Assembly: GCA_947452065.1 (NCBI GenBank)
Contig: CANGBB010000008.1
Span: forward strand, 49,521-113,520
Origin: Gammaproteobacteria bacterium
GTDB taxonomy: Bacteria > Pseudomonadota > Gammaproteobacteria > Steroidobacterales > Steroidobacteraceae
Reading direction: 5' to 3'
DNA length: 64,000 nucleotides
Shown here: piece after piece, positions 39,886-52,659 of the stretch
Layout of the letters: each line of letters starts with the position of its first letter
Numbering within the stretch: the stretch's first letter is position 1
The notes under the pieces: model-generated
Database searches by the model: none
The model's input: only the letters and a program-made list of their open reading frames with translations
What the model was told of the DNA's origin: nothing
Program-made: the position numbers and the translations under genes

Positions 39886-40503
39886 ATGAACGACCTTACT
39901 ACCCGTCAGTCACAGGTTCTGGACCTCATCCGCCAAACCCTCAGCGACACGGGCATGCCCCCGACGCGGGCTGAAATCGCCCGGCAGCTGGGCTTCCGCT
40001 CGCCGAATTCGGCCGAAGAGCACCTGCGTATCCTGCAGCGCAAAGGCTGCATCGAGCTGCTTCCCGGCGCATCGCGCGGCATCCGCTTGCGCGAAACCGT
40101 GCGCGAGCAGCCGGGCCTGCCACTGGTCGGGCGCGTGGCCGGCGGTCGGCCGATCCTCGCCGAGGAGCACATCGTCGATCATGTGCGCATCGATCCGGAA
40201 CTCTTCAAACCACGGCCGCATTACCTGCTGAAGGTGGTGGGCATGAGCATGCAGGGCGCCGGCATTCTCGACGGGGACCTGGTCGCCGTGCATCGCACAC
40301 CTGAAGTCCGCAGCCGGCAAATTGTCGTGGCCCGCATCGAAGATGAAGTCACGGTCAAGCGTTACAGCCAGAAGGGCAACATCGTGTGGCTGCTCCCTGA
40401 AAACAGCGAATTCGAGCCTATCCGCGTCGATCCGCGTGAGCAGCCGTTCCTGATCGAGGGTGTGGTGGTCGGCGTGTTGCGTACCCAGCCCCAAGCCCGC
40501 TGA
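39886..40503 (+). CDS. lexA: SOS response repressor LexA
   Basis: A 205-residue repressor that self-cleaves with RecA filaments. The N-terminal winged helix ([46 protein letters not shown]) is joined to an S24 peptidase domain with cleavage site Ala-Gly in [14 protein letters not shown], catalytic Ser in [11 protein letters not shown] and Lys in EVTVKRYSQ. The dyad is intact. The operator CTGT-N8-ACAG and a perfect -10 sit immediately before the ATG. No sulA or recA follows; the gene converges on the type II secretion cluster. A hairpin (CGCGGTT/AACCGCG) lies at 40528-40543. Confidence 0.97.
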   Translation: MNDLTTRQSQVLDLIRQTLSDTGMPPTRAEIARQLGFRSPNSAEEHLRILQRKGCIELLPGASRGIRLRETVREQPGLPLVGRVAGGRPILAEEHIVDHVRIDPELFKPRPHYLLKVVGMSMQGAGILDGDLVAVHRTPEVRSRQIVVARIEDEVTVKRYSQKGNIVWLLPENSEFEPIRVDPREQPFLIEGVVVGVLRTQPQAR

Positions 40504-40527
40504 GGCAGTCGCCCTGAAGAAGACGCG

Positions 40528-40543
40528 CGCGGTTTGAACCGCG
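40528..40543. terminator. short hairpin between convergent lexA and gspF
   Basis: CGCGGTT and AACCGCG, separated by two bases, can form a stem between the lexA stop and the gspF stop. Without a T-run it is weak evidence for termination. Confidence 0.25.
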
Positions 40544-40569
40544 GCGCTGGCTGCGCAAGAGTCTGGGAA

Positions 40570-41793
40570 TCAGCGAATCAGAGAATTCATCTCGAAGATG
40601 GGTAACAGCATCGCAAACACGATGCCCATGACGAACACGCCCATCAGCACGATCAGCAGAGGGCCGAGCAGGCCGAGCACGCCGGCGATCAGTCCCTCGA
40701 GTTCGCGCTCCTGAGACAGTGCCGCACGGTCGAGCATGGCCTCCAGTTCACCGCTGGCCTCGCCGCTGGAAATCAGGTGAATGCTCATGGGCGGGAACAG
40801 GCGACTGGCGGCGAGCGAGCGGCCAATCGGCGCTCCCTCGCGGACGCGCGCCGTGGCCTCCGTCACGCCATCTCTCATGGGCAGGTTAGTCACGACTTCG
40901 CCCGAGATACGCAGGGCATCCAGCACTGGAACGGCGCTGGAGGTGAGGATGCTCAGCGTGCGCGTGAAGCGGGCGGTGTTGGAGCCACGGATCACCTTGC
41001 CGGCCAGCGGCACGCGCAGCAGCCAGCGATGCACTCGGCGCCGGGCATCCGGATTCTGGATCCAGCGCCAGAACAGAACGCCGGCGATGGCGGCCGCCAG
41101 CAGGATCCACAGGCCCCAGTCGCGCAGGAAGTCACTCACCGAGATCAGTGCGCGGGTCATCAAGGGCAGCTTGGCGCGGCTGTTGGCGAACACGCCCACC
41201 ACCTTCGGCACCACATAGGACAACAGCAGTGAAACGATGCCGAAGCACATGACGGTCAGCACCACGGGATAAAGCATGGCGCCCAGAATCTTCTGGCGCG
41301 TGGCCTCGCGGCTCTCGGTGTAGTCGGCGAGCCGTTCGAGCACCGCATCCAGATGGCCCGACTGCTCACCGGCCGCCACGGTGGCGCGATAGATTTCGGG
41401 AAACACGCGCGGGAATTCTCCGAGGCCAGTGGCCAGCGTGTAGCCCTCCATGACCTTGGCGCGCACGCCCAGCATGATGCTCTGCACACGCGGTCGCTCA
41501 CTTTGCTGCGAAACAGCCAGTAGCGCTTCCTCCAGAGGAAGGCCGGCCTTGCAAAGGGTGGCGAGTTGACGAGTGAGCAACGCCAGATCGGTGGTTGATA
41601 CCCCACGTTGGAGCGTGAAGCCCTGCCAGCGCTGACGTGACGCGGTTTCCTTGGCGCTGACCTCGATGACATCGACCGGCATCAACTGCCGCTCGCGCAG
41701 CAGGCTGCGGATGTGCCGAGCCGTGTCGCCTTCCAGCACACCCTTGTGCTGGCGGCCGCTGGCGTCCAGTGCGGTGTATTCGAATGCGCCCAC
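40570..41793 (-). CDS. gspF: type II secretion inner-membrane platform protein GspF
   Basis: A 407-residue polytopic inner-membrane protein of the type II secretion machine. It has the two T2SF domains, each with conserved patches, and three transmembrane helices: GAMLYPVVLTVMCFGIVSLLLSYVVPKVVGVF, one near ILLAAAIAGVLFW, and the C-terminal LLGPLLIVLMGVFVMGIVFAMLLPIFEM. The N-terminal soluble part begins MGAFEYTALDASGRQHKGVLEGD, as in other GspF. It is last of the visible operon, 9 nt after gspE. gspG and later genes are not downstream, as lexA follows in the opposite direction. Confidence 0.95.
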   Translation of the reverse strand: MGAFEYTALDASGRQHKGVLEGDTARHIRSLLRERQLMPVDVIEVSAKETASRQRWQGFTLQRGVSTTDLALLTRQLATLCKAGLPLEEALLAVSQQSERPRVQSIMLGVRAKVMEGYTLATGLGEFPRVFPEIYRATVAAGEQSGHLDAVLERLADYTESREATRQKILGAMLYPVVLTVMCFGIVSLLLSYVVPKVVGVFANSRAKLPLMTRALISVSDFLRDWGLWILLAAAIAGVLFWRWIQNPDARRRVHRWLLRVPLAGKVIRGSNTARFTRTLSILTSSAVPVLDALRISGEVVTNLPMRDGVTEATARVREGAPIGRSLAASRLFPPMSIHLISSGEASGELEAMLDRAALSQERELEGLIAGVLGLLGPLLIVLMGVFVMGIVFAMLLPIFEMNSLIR

Positions 41794-41802
41794 GACGGGA
41801 TT

Positions 41803-43272
41803 CTAGTCCTCGCGGGTGACGCGCAGCACTTCTTCCACGGTGGTCTCGCCACGCAGAGCGCGGGCCAGTCCATCTTCGCGGATTGAAGGGGTGGTCAGGC
41901 GCGCATGTCGCTCCAGATCCTGCTCGCTGGCGCCATCGTGGATCATGGTACGCATCGCTTCATCCACCAGGATCAGTTCGTAGATACCGGTGCGACCGCG
42001 ATAGCCGCTGTTGCCCTGACCGCCAGGGCGATAGAGCGTCGGTGCCGGATCGCTCGGCTGCAAATTCAGCAGGCGGCGCTCGTAGTCACCGGCGGTGAAG
42101 GGCGTGCGTGTGTTCGGGTCCAGTACGCGCACCAGTCGCTGCGCCAGCACGCCGATCAGCGATGAGGAGAGCAGGAAGGGCTCGATGCCCATGTCCCGCA
42201 GGCGCGTCAGCGCGCCTGCAGCGGTGTTGGTGTGCAAGGTCGAGAGCACCAGATGGCCGGTCAGCGATGCCTGCACGGCAATCTGTGCGGTTTCCAGGTC
42301 GCGGATTTCGCCGACCATGACCACATCGGGGTCCTGACGCAGGATGGCGCGCAGCCCGCGCGCAAAGGTCATTTCGACCTTGGTGTTGACCTGGGTCTGG
42401 CCGATGCCGTCGATGTAGTACTCGATCGGATCCTCGACCGTCATGATGTTGCGGGTGTGATCGTTTAGTCGTTCCAGCGCGGCATAAAGCGTGGTGGTCT
42501 TGCCCGAGCCGGTCGGTCCGGTGACCAGGATGATGCCGTGCGGCTTGTGGATCAGTCCGTCGACCAGCGTCTGCGTGCGAGGGTCCATGCCCAGCGCCGA
42601 AAGCTCCAGTCGCCCCGCCTGTTTGTCGAGCAAGCGAAGCACCACACGTTCGCCGTGCCCGGACGGAATGGTCGATACGCGCACGTCCACGGCACGTCCG
42701 GCCACACGCAGGCTGATGCGACCATCCTGCGGCAAGCGTTTCTCGGCGATGTCGAGCTTGCTCATGACCTTGATGCGCGAGACCACCAGCGGCGCAACGC
42801 CGCGTTTGCTCTGCACGACCTCACGCAACACGCCGTCCACGCGGAAGCGGATCATCAGCCGGTTTTCAAATGGCTCGATGTGGATATCCGAGGCGTTCTC
42901 GCGTACCGCCTGCGTGAGGATTGCATTGATCAGCCGGATGATCGGTGCATCATCCTCGCTTTCCAGCAGGTCGGCCTGCTCGGGCAGTTCCTGTGCGAGG
43001 TGAGCCAGGTCGGTATCGCCTTCGAGTCCCTCGACCGCGCGCGCGGATTCCTCGCCACCCTCGTAATTGCGCTGCAATTGCGCATCGAACTCCTGGTCCT
43101 CGACCGGCACCAGTCGGAAGGGCCCATGCAGCTGACGCTGAACTTCGATCATCGCGGTCGCTGGAACCGGAGGGCGATACAGGCACTCAGTGATGCCATC
43201 CGCTCCTTCGCGCAGCAGCACGCCGTAGCGCTTGGCGAAGGCAAACGGCAAACGAAGCACGCTCTGGCTCAA
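41803..43272 (-). CDS. gspE: type II secretion ATPase GspE, lacking the Cys zinc motif
   Basis: The 489-residue cytoplasmic ATPase that drives pseudopilus assembly. Walker [16 protein letters not shown], Asp box and Walker B ([40 protein letters not shown]) are intact. The region that usually carries a tetracysteine zinc motif reads [14 protein letters not shown]... up to [14 protein letters not shown] and has no Cys, so the zinc module is missing. Its start overlaps the gspD stop (ATGA). Confidence 0.95.
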   Translation of the reverse strand: MSQSVLRLPFAFAKRYGVLLREGADGITECLYRPPVPATAMIEVQRQLHGPFRLVPVEDQEFDAQLQRNYEGGEESARAVEGLEGDTDLAHLAQELPEQADLLESEDDAPIIRLINAILTQAVRENASDIHIEPFENRLMIRFRVDGVLREVVQSKRGVAPLVVSRIKVMSKLDIAEKRLPQDGRISLRVAGRAVDVRVSTIPSGHGERVVLRLLDKQAGRLELSALGMDPRTQTLVDGLIHKPHGIILVTGPTGSGKTTTLYAALERLNDHTRNIMTVEDPIEYYIDGIGQTQVNTKVEMTFARGLRAILRQDPDVVMVGEIRDLETAQIAVQASLTGHLVLSTLHTNTAAGALTRLRDMGIEPFLLSSSLIGVLAQRLVRVLDPNTRTPFTAGDYERRLLNLQPSDPAPTLYRPGGQGNSGYRGRTGIYELILVDEAMRTMIHDGASEQDLERHARLTTPSIREDGLARALRGETTVEEVLRVTRED

Positions 43273-45380
43273 GGCGCGGTCTCAGGGCTCGACTGTCCGG
43301 TACGTTGCGACGGCATCACTGTGATGGGTGCGCCGCTCTTGCGTTCGGGTAGCTGGGTTGCGCCTTTCTTGTTGATGAGCGGCGCCACCGTGGTCTCGCG
43401 GTTCAGCTGCTTCTGCTGTTCGCGAATCTGCTCGTACTTGACGTCGGTGATCGACTGGCCGTCTTCATCGCTGCGCAGGATTCGCGGGTGAACGAAGATC
43501 ATCAGCACGCGCTTGTCATGGCTTTTGCTGCGCGTGCGGAACAACTCTCCGATCACCGGAATGCGGCCCAGATAGGGCACGCGCGATTCACTGGCATCAC
43601 TACCATCGGAGATGAAGCCGCCGAGCACCAGCGTGTCGTCATCCTTCACCAGCACGGTGGAGAGGGACGAGCGTTTGTTCGTGATCAGATCCGAGGCGCC
43701 GGCGGTGCGCGAACTCTCCAGCTGAGAGCTTTCCACATCGAGCTTCATCAAGACGGTGTTGCCGTTGTTGATCCGCGGCGTCACGGTCAGGATGGTGCCA
43801 ACGTCCTGCCGCTGGATCGTCTGGAAGGCGCTGGTCGTGCCCGTCGTACCCGTGTACTGCCCGGTGATGAACGGTACCTGCCGTGATGCACTGAGCTTGG
43901 CTTCGACGTTGTCCTGGGTGGTGGTGAACGGCGTGGCGATGATGTTGTTGCGCGCATCGGTCTGCAGCGCCTGCAGCACGGCGGCGAAGTTCACGCCGCC
44001 GGTGGCAAAGCGGCCCAGACCCAGCACTGCACCGGAGGGAATCGTCGCTGATGTGCCCTGCGACACGTTGTACAGATCGACGATGGGCGAGTTGCTGCCC
44101 GAGACCACAGGGGAGGTGAATCCGCCGACTCCTGGGGCGGTGGCTGAGGCGTCCACGAGCCAGTTGACGCCGAGGCTCGCTGCGGTCTGTGCCGTCACTT
44201 CGACGATGATGGCCTCCACCAGTACCTGTGCGCGGCGAATATCCAGTCCATCAATGACCGTGTTCAGCGCCTTCATGGTGCGTATCGGCGCAGTGATTAC
44301 CAGTGAATTGGTGTCCTTGTCGGCCCAGATGGTGGCTGTGCCACCCGCTAGCGAAACCGTGGCGGCGCCGCTCGAAACCACCTGGGCGGCCGCTGCGCCT
44401 GGGGGTGTCGGACCGTTCGGCTGGGACTGGGCATTGACCACCCGATTGGAAGTGGCCGTCGATCCGCCGCCGCTGGTAGACATCGATTCCTTGAGCTTGG
44501 ATGCGAGGCTCTCAGCATCGGCGTGCACCAGTCGTCGCACCACTGTCTCGTTGCCCGAGTCCACCGCGGAATCGAGGTGGGCGATCAAGGCCCGCAGTCG
44601 CTGCCGCTGCGTGGAGTCGCCGCTCACGAAAATCGAATTGCTGCGATCATCGCCGACGATGCGCGGCGGTGTGCTACCGCCGTCGGGTGTCGCGCCACCA
44701 GCGCCTCCAACCAGCGCATTGAGTGTGCGTGCGGTGTCGGCGGCAGTGGCGTTCTGCAGCGGAATCACATCGATGTCGGAGTTACCGGCCTGATCGATCT
44801 TCTGGATGATGCGCATCATCCGGTTCACGTTGTTGGCTCGATCCGTGAAGATCAACAGGTTGGAGCCGGTGATAACGCCGAGGTTGGCGTTTTGCGGCAT
44901 CAGCGGTCGCAGGGTGGCCACCAGCGATGCGGCGCTGACGCTTTTCACCGGCACGATCTGTGTGACCAGTTCGTCGGAAGTGGAGCTCACGTTCTCGGCG
45001 AGATCATTGCCCGGCAACTGGCGCATGTTGGCAGCTGGGATGATCTTGATCAGATTGCCTGATGGCACGGCCACGAAGTCATGCACGGACAGAATAGCCA
45101 GAAACGCCTGATAGAACTCGGCGGGAGACATTGGCGTCGCCGACAGCATCGTGATCTGTGCGCGAACGCGCGGATCGACGATGAAATTCTTCCCCGTGGT
45201 CGTGGCCACCATCTCGATGACCTGAGTGATGTCCGCATCCTTGAAGTTCGGTGTGATGCGCGCCGTGCTCTGGCCGGAGGCGACAGCTCCTTGTGCTGCG
45301 GCCATGGTCGGCACCGAACTGGCCAGCAGAGTGGAGGCCGCGACTGCCGCGCCCAGGAAACATGTCTTCATTCGTTGCAT
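43269..45380 (-). CDS. gspD: type II secretion outer-membrane secretin GspD
   Basis: A 703-residue outer-membrane channel protein. The signal peptide ([19 protein letters not shown]) is followed by N0 ([31 protein letters not shown]), repeated N1-N3 domains, with a Ser/Gly-rich loop ([15 protein letters not shown]) in N3, and the secretin core ending [36 protein letters not shown]. The length suits a GspD. Start at 45380 or 45371. It lies between gspC (22-nt gap) and gspE. Confidence 0.95.
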   Translation of the reverse strand: MQRMKTCFLGAAVAASTLLASSVPTMAAAQGAVASGQSTARITPNFKDADITQVIEMVATTTGKNFIVDPRVRAQITMLSATPMSPAEFYQAFLAILSVHDFVAVPSGNLIKIIPAANMRQLPGNDLAENVSSTSDELVTQIVPVKSVSAASLVATLRPLMPQNANLGVITGSNLLIFTDRANNVNRMMRIIQKIDQAGNSDIDVIPLQNATAADTARTLNALVGGAGGATPDGGSTPPRIVGDDRSNSIFVSGDSTQRQRLRALIAHLDSAVDSGNETVVRRLVHADAESLASKLKESMSTSGGGSTATSNRVVNAQSQPNGPTPPGAAAAQVVSSGAATVSLAGGTATIWADKDTNSLVITAPIRTMKALNTVIDGLDIRRAQVLVEAIIVEVTAQTAASLGVNWLVDASATAPGVGGFTSPVVSGSNSPIVDLYNVSQGTSATIPSGAVLGLGRFATGGVNFAAVLQALQTDARNNIIATPFTTTQDNVEAKLSASRQVPFITGQYTGTTGTTSAFQTIQRQDVGTILTVTPRINNGNTVLMKLDVESSQLESSRTAGASDLITNKRSSLSTVLVKDDDTLVLGGFISDGSDASESRVPYLGRIPVIGELFRTRSKSHDKRVLMIFVHPRILRSDEDGQSITDVKYEQIREQQKQLNRETTVAPLINKKGATQLPERKSGAPITVMPSQRTGQSSPETAP

Positions 45381-45402
45381 AGTCTGGCCCTGGCCCACGG
45401 TT

Positions 45403-46581
45403 TCAGCCCCCGCCCATTCCGCCACCGCGCGTGCGACCGCCGCCGCGCGTAGTGGCGCCACCACCAGCGGGGGAGTTGCCCTGCTGTCTCGAACTCGCGG
45501 CACCCTGTTGTCCGGGAGCCGAACCTGAAACTGTACCCGGAATCCGGCCGGGAGCCCCACCTGACGCGTCACCGCCGCCCGCAGCGCTTGGGCCACCGGG
45601 AGCGAAGCTGCCGGCGTTGAAGCGGCCGCGCTGGCCCGGGCCGCCGGCGTTTGCCGCCGCGGCCTCGGCCGCCGCAGCCGTATCGGCGGCCACGGCTTCC
45701 TCCGCCGCTTGCGCCACTGCAGTCAGATTCAGATTCACTTCGGTCGGTTGGCCGCTGCGCAGCACGGTTACGCTGGCTGACGCAGCATTCGACAGCGTCT
45801 GCAAAACCTCCTCAGAGCGGTTCATATCATCGAGTGCCGTGCCGTTGATATGAGTGATCAGATCGCCGGCGCGCAGGCCCAGTTGCCCGAAGACGGCCAG
45901 ACTGTTGCGACCACCGGGATAGACGCGAAACCCCTGCAGCTTCCCCTGCGCGGTCACGGCCTGAACCCTGAGCAGCCCGTTCAGCAGCGTTCCGTTTTGC
46001 GCCAGATTCCGCAGGCGCTGGCCGCCGCTGACCTCGGCTGAGGGAGCCGGGCGGCTCTGAATCTGTACCGAACCGGTCATCGTCTTGGGCAGCGAGACCG
46101 TTTCCAGCGCTTCGCCGCGTTCGATCACCACGCGATCTTTGAAGACGGAATGCAGGCGGACTCCGCCGTCGATGTTGCCGCCGACCTTCACCAGTCGCGC
46201 ATTGGCGGCACTTTGACCAATGATGGCCAGACCTCGACGCGGATCATCAAGAGCATAGACGCCGGCCAGCACCAGTGGTGCTGATGAAGCCGGTGCGTCG
46301 CTGGCCGAGACGGGCACGACTGCTTTCTGGCCAAACAGGTGTCCGTTAACGATACCGCTGATATCAATCTCCCGCGCGTTGCTGGGGCGCGGCACCGCCA
46401 TCGCCGCGCTGTCGGCGCCGGGTAAAGGCATACGGCCGGTCTGCCGGGTGACCAAAAGGGCCAGCTGCAGGGCAATCAGCGCCAGCAGCAGGCCCGCCAC
46501 GACGCGGGGACCCCGCTGGCTCACGTGACTCCACGCGGTCGCAAACGAGGGCAGTCTGTCAGTCCAGGCGCTGGCGCTCAT
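45403..46581 (-). CDS. gspC: type II secretion inner-membrane protein GspC with PDZ domain and Gly/Ala-rich tail
   Basis: A 392-residue protein connecting the inner platform with the secretin. One N-terminal helix (VVAGLLLALIALQLALLV), the homology region (LFGQ...LVLAGVYALDDPRRGLAIIG, VGGNIDGGVRLHSVFKDRVVIERG) and a PDZ domain (FRVYPGG..., FGQLGLRAGDLITHINGTALDD) are normal. After about residue 285 comes an Ala/Gly/Pro-rich, disordered tail of about 100 residues ending in Gly and Arg repeats, which common GspC proteins lack. It is the first gene of the gspCDEF run. Upstream it is divergent from clpS. Confidence 0.92.
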   Translation of the reverse strand: MSASAWTDRLPSFATAWSHVSQRGPRVVAGLLLALIALQLALLVTRQTGRMPLPGADSAAMAVPRPSNAREIDISGIVNGHLFGQKAVVPVSASDAPASSAPLVLAGVYALDDPRRGLAIIGQSAANARLVKVGGNIDGGVRLHSVFKDRVVIERGEALETVSLPKTMTGSVQIQSRPAPSAEVSGGQRLRNLAQNGTLLNGLLRVQAVTAQGKLQGFRVYPGGRNSLAVFGQLGLRAGDLITHINGTALDDMNRSEEVLQTLSNAASASVTVLRSGQPTEVNLNLTAVAQAAEEAVAADTAAAAEAAAANAGGPGQRGRFNAGSFAPGGPSAAGGGDASGGAPGRIPGTVSGSAPGQQGAASSRQQGNSPAGGGATTRGGGRTRGGGMGGG

Positions 46582-46744
46582 TGATATCTAGGTGTCTTGC
46601 CCCAAATCATCATACGTTGTGACCGCTCGGCGGCACAAACGTTTGTTCCTGCAAAATTCCCTGTCTCGCGGCCGACCAGCCCCGTCAGGGAACCGTGCGG
46701 GATCTATACTGTCGGCATTACCCATTCAGCGGAGCACGGAACCA

Positions 46745-47077
46745 GTGAGCGAGAGGCGCAGCGGTGAGCAGCACGATGGTGGTCTGCTGCTGGCGGAAGC
46801 CACACCCAAGTTGAAGCAGCCGCCGATGTTCCGGGTGCTGCTGCTCAACGACGACTACACGCCGATGGAATTCGTGGTCGACGTGCTGGAAAGGTTCTTC
46901 GCCTTGAACCGCACGGATGCCACCCGCATCATGCTGGAGGTGCACACTCGCGGACAGGGCGTCTGCGGAATCTTCACCTACCAGATTGCGGAGACCAAAG
47001 TCGCACAGGTAATGGCCCATGCACGTGAACATCAGCATCCGCTCATGTGCACTCTCGAAGAGACGACGGGCGGCTGA
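46745..47077 (+). CDS. clpS: ATP-dependent Clp protease adaptor ClpS
   Basis: A 110-residue adaptor that gives N-end-rule substrates to ClpAP. The core PPMFRVLLLNDDYTPMEFVVDVLERFF, then MLEVHTRGQGVCGIFTYQIAETKVAQVMAHAREHQHPLMCTLE, contains the N-degron pocket residues of the family. The chosen GTG at 46745 follows GGAG and gives a normal short disordered N-terminus; a longer frame upstream has no support. TATACT at 46705-46710 may be the -10. It is 27 nt before clpA. Confidence 0.95.
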   Translation: MSERRSGEQHDGGLLLAEATPKLKQPPMFRVLLLNDDYTPMEFVVDVLERFFALNRTDATRIMLEVHTRGQGVCGIFTYQIAETKVAQVMAHAREHQHPLMCTLEETTGG

Positions 47078-47104
47078 GAGTGATGAGTAGAGGAGGGCGG
47101 GACG

Positions 47105-49372
47105 ATGTTGTTGTCGAGCGAACTTGAAGCCTGCCTGAATCAGGCCATACGCGACGCGCGGCTGCAGCGTCATGAATACCTCACGGTCGAGCATTTGCTT
47201 CTGGCGCTGCTGGAAGTGCCGCGCATCCGCGAGGTGCTGGAAGCCTGTGGTGCGCAGATCAAGCTGCTGGCCGATGCCCTCAAACACCATATCGATTCAC
47301 GCACTCCGCTGCTGACCACGGGCGATGAGCGCGAGGTGCAGCCCACGCTTGGCTTCCAGCGCGTCTTGCAGCGGGCCAGCTTCCATGTGCAGTCCAGTGG
47401 CAAGCAGGAAGTGGGCGTAGTCAATGTGCTGGTGGCCATCTTCAGCGAGAAGCAGAGTCATTCGGTGTTCCTGCTCACGCAGCAGCAGGTCTCGCGTCTT
47501 GATGTCGTGCAATACATCTCGCACGGCGTGCCGCGACCCAGTGAGTCGAAGGAAGAGGCCGAGGCGGGTGCAGAGGGTGAGCGCGACGCCGAGGGCGGCA
47601 GCGCGTTGCAGCGCTACGCCGTGAATCTCAACCGGCTGGCGCAGGATGGCAAGATTGACCCGCTCATCGGTCGTCAGTTGGAGGTGGAGCGCACCATCGA
47701 GATCCTCTGCCGGCGCCGCAAGAACAATCCGCTGTACGTCGGTGAAGCCGGCGTCGGCAAAACTGCGATCGCGGAAGGTTTGGCGCGCATGATCGTCGAG
47801 GGCAAGGTGCCCGACGTGCTCAGCGACTGCACCATCTATTCACTGGACATGGGCTCTCTGGTCGCCGGCACCAAGTATCGCGGCGACTTCGAGAAGCGCC
47901 TCAAGGCGCTGCTTGGCGAGCTGCGCAAGCAGCCCGGCGCGGTGCTGTTCATCGACGAAATCCACACCGTGATCGGCGCCGGCTCGGCATCCGGCGGCGT
48001 CATGGACGCGTCAAACCTGATCAAGCCGGTGCTCGCCAATGGCGAGTTGCGCTGCATCGGTTCCACCACTTACCAGGAATACCGCGGCATTTTCGAGAAG
48101 GATCATGCGCTGGCCCGTCGCTTCCAGAAGATTGATGTGGCTGAGCCCAGTGTTGAGGAGACGGTGGCCATCCTGCGCGGATTGCAAAGTCGCTTCGAAG
48201 AGCATCATGACGTCCGGTACACCGATGAGGCGCTGCGTGCCGCCGCCGAGTTGGCGGACAGGCACATCAACGAGCGGCGTCTACCTGATAAGGCCATCGA
48301 CGTGGTCGACGAAGCAGGCGCGCGCCAGCGGGTGAAGCCAGCGGCCGAGCGTCTGCAAGTGATCGACGCGGCGCAGATCGAGGAAGTGGTGGCACGCATC
48401 GCGCGTATTCCCGCCAAGTCGGTATCTTCCTCCGACCGTGATTTGCTGAAGAATCTCGAACGCAATCTCAAGCGCGTGATCTTTGGCCAGAACCCGGCCA
48501 TCGAGACATTGGCCAGCGCCATCAAGATGGCGCGCTCGGGGCTTGGCGATCAGCGCAAGCCCGTTGGCAGCTTCTTGTTCGCAGGCCCCACCGGCGTGGG
48601 CAAGACCGAGGTCACCCGTCAGCTGGCGCTGGCGTTGGGTGTCGAATTCATCCGCTTCGACATGTCCGAATACATGGAGCGTCATACCGTCTCACGCCTG
48701 ATCGGCGCGCCGCCGGGGTACGTCGGATTTGATCAGGGTGGCTTGCTCACCGAGGCCGTGGTCAAGCATCCGCACTGCGTGCTGCTCCTGGATGAAGTCG
48801 AGAAGGCGCATCCGGATGTGTTCAATCTGCTGCTGCAGGTCATGGACCACGGCACACTCACCGACAACAACGGGCGCAAGAGCGATTTCCGTCACGTCAT
48901 TATCGTGATGACGACCAATGCCGGCGCACAGGAGATGAGCCGTCCGGCTCTGGGTTTCGTGCCGGGCGACAACAGTTCCGATGGCATGGAGGCGGTGCGT
49001 CGGCTATTCACGCCAGAATTCCGCAATCGATTGGATGCCATCATTCAGTTCGGCCCGCTCGATCCGCTGACCATCGAGCGCGTGGTCAGCAAGCTGCTGG
49101 TCGAGGCCGAAGTGCAGTTGGAGCAGAAGGGCGTCGCACTGAATGTGGACGATGCCGCGCGCGTGTGGCTGGCCACCACCGGCTACGACCCGAAGATGGG
49201 CGCTCGGCCCATGGCGCGGCTGATCCAAGATCAGATCAAGCGCCCGCTGGCCGAGGAACTCCTGTTCGGCAAGCTCGTGAACGGTGGTCAGGTGCGGGTG
49301 TCGGTCAACGCCGCCGGCGATGCTCTGGCGCTCGAATGCATGCCACTCGAGGATCCGGCACTGACGGTTTGA
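47105..49372 (+). CDS. clpA: ATP-dependent Clp protease ATP-binding subunit ClpA
   Basis: A 755-residue AAA+ unfoldase working with ClpP and ClpS. The N-domain ([34 protein letters not shown]) is followed by AAA-1 with Walker [16 protein letters not shown] and AAA-2 with Walker [16 protein letters not shown], and the ClpP-docking loop near [12 protein letters not shown], in the LGF form. No middle coiled coil, so it is ClpA rather than ClpB. A hairpin GGCCCCG/CGGGGCC at 49376-49397 lies between it and the convergent infA. Confidence 0.97.
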   Translation: MLLSSELEACLNQAIRDARLQRHEYLTVEHLLLALLEVPRIREVLEACGAQIKLLADALKHHIDSRTPLLTTGDEREVQPTLGFQRVLQRASFHVQSSGKQEVGVVNVLVAIFSEKQSHSVFLLTQQQVSRLDVVQYISHGVPRPSESKEEAEAGAEGERDAEGGSALQRYAVNLNRLAQDGKIDPLIGRQLEVERTIEILCRRRKNNPLYVGEAGVGKTAIAEGLARMIVEGKVPDVLSDCTIYSLDMGSLVAGTKYRGDFEKRLKALLGELRKQPGAVLFIDEIHTVIGAGSASGGVMDASNLIKPVLANGELRCIGSTTYQEYRGIFEKDHALARRFQKIDVAEPSVEETVAILRGLQSRFEEHHDVRYTDEALRAAAELADRHINERRLPDKAIDVVDEAGARQRVKPAAERLQVIDAAQIEEVVARIARIPAKSVSSSDRDLLKNLERNLKRVIFGQNPAIETLASAIKMARSGLGDQRKPVGSFLFAGPTGVGKTEVTRQLALALGVEFIRFDMSEYMERHTVSRLIGAPPGYVGFDQGGLLTEAVVKHPHCVLLLDEVEKAHPDVFNLLLQVMDHGTLTDNNGRKSDFRHVIIVMTTNAGAQEMSRPALGFVPGDNSSDGMEAVRRLFTPEFRNRLDAIIQFGPLDPLTIERVVSKLLVEAEVQLEQKGVALNVDDAARVWLATTGYDPKMGARPMARLIQDQIKRPLAEELLFGKLVNGGQVRVSVNAAGDALALECMPLEDPALTV

Positions 49373-49375
49373 TGC

Positions 49376-49397
49376 GGCCCCGGTCGATCGCGGGGCC
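49376..49397. terminator. GC-rich hairpin between convergent clpA and infA
   Basis: GGCCCCG (49376-49382) and CGGGGCC (49391-49397) form a perfect 7-bp stem just after the clpA stop. The T-run is almost absent, so termination strength is uncertain. Confidence 0.4.
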
Positions 49398-49417
49398 TTG
49401 GATCGTGCGGCGCGCGA

Positions 49418-49636
49418 TCAGCGACCGCGATAGGTGATGCGACCCTTGCTCAAGTCATACGGCGTCATTTCGACGGTGACCTGATCGCCGGTGAGGATGC
49501 GGATGTAGTTCTTGCGCATCTTTCCAGAGATATGCGCCGTGACGACGTGGCCGTTCTGTAGTTTCACGCGGAAAGTAGTGTTGGGCAGGGTCTCGATGAC
49601 CTCGCCTTCCATCTGGATGTTGTCTTCTTTTGCCAT
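49418..49636 (-). CDS. infA: translation initiation factor IF-1
   Basis: The 72-residue OB-fold initiation factor that binds the 30S A site. [72 protein letters not shown] is nearly the textbook sequence, with length and ending as expected (KGRITYR). Start at 49636; the upstream extension is not part of the protein. The clpA-infA-aat neighbourhood is the gammaproteobacterial order; in E. coli a serine tRNA lies between clpA and infA, but not here. Confidence 0.98.
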   Translation of the reverse strand: MAKEDNIQMEGEVIETLPNTTFRVKLQNGHVVTAHISGKMRKNYIRILTGDQVTVEMTPYDLSKGRITYRGR

Positions 49637-49741
49637 GCCTGCCACTGTGACCCCAACGGGCGGCGAATTCTGCATAAATGCGGCGCCTAAAGCAATCTGC
49701 CGTTCCCTTTGGTTGAAATGAACCCCGAGGGTCGTGGCCGT

Positions 49742-50460
49742 TCAGGCTCCGGTTGTGCCTCCCAGGGGGTCCGCGGGTATCCGCTGCTGCAGTTCACCGA
49801 GGAAATCGGCGCGGGACACAGGCTCGCTGCCCAGGCTCCGCAGATGCGGGGTCGCAAACTGGCAGTCGAGTAGCTCCACGGTGCCTTGGCGACGAGTTCG
49901 GCACAGGTATTCGAGGGCGAACTTCGAACCGTTGGTGGCGGCGCTGAACATGGACTCCCCAAAGAACACGCCGCCCAGCTGCACCCCGTACATCCCGCCG
50001 ATGAGTTCGCCGGCGCGCCAGACCTCGATGCTGTGTGCGATGCCCGCAGCATGCAGGACACAGTAGGCGTCCCGCATTTCAGCTGTGATCCAGGTGCCGT
50101 TCTCCGCACTGCGTGGGGCCGCGCAGCGGTCGATCACCTGCTCGAAGTGCCGATCTTCCAGCACGACGAAATCCGGCTCAGCGGTGGCCTGGCGCAGGGC
50201 GCGGGCCAGCGAACGGGAGACATGAAATTTTTGCGGCCAGATCACTTCGCGCGGATCCGGTGACCACCAAAGAATGTGCTGACCCGGCGAATACCAGGGA
50301 AAGATGCCGCGCCGGTAGGCGGCCAATAGTCGCGTCACTGACAGATCGCCGCCGGCAGCCAGCAAGCCCGCAGGTTCGAGCAGCGCCTGACTCGCGTCCG
50401 GGAAGGCGTCTGGCGGGTCGTCGGGATGGAGCCAGGTTATGCGTCTGGCGCGACCGCCAC

Positions 50461-50464
<4 letters not shown>
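49742..50464 (-). CDS. aat: leucyl/phenylalanyl-tRNA-protein transferase
   Basis: Adds Leu or Phe to proteins with N-terminal Arg or Lys, marking them for ClpS-ClpAP. The 240-residue protein shows FPDASQALLEPAGLLAAGGDLSVTRLLAAYRRGIFPWYSPGQHILWWSPDPR, GTWITAEMRDAYCVLHAAGIAHSIEVWRAGELIGGMYGVQLGGVFFGESMFS, and GTVELLDCQFATPHLRSLG. All the core motifs are present. Its start overlaps the stop of the GNAT-type gene (ATGA). Aat, ClpS and ClpA form a working N-degron pathway within 4 kb. Confidence 0.97.
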
Positions 50465-52643
<2,179 letters not shown>

Positions 52644-52659
52644 TTAGCAGGACTTTCAG

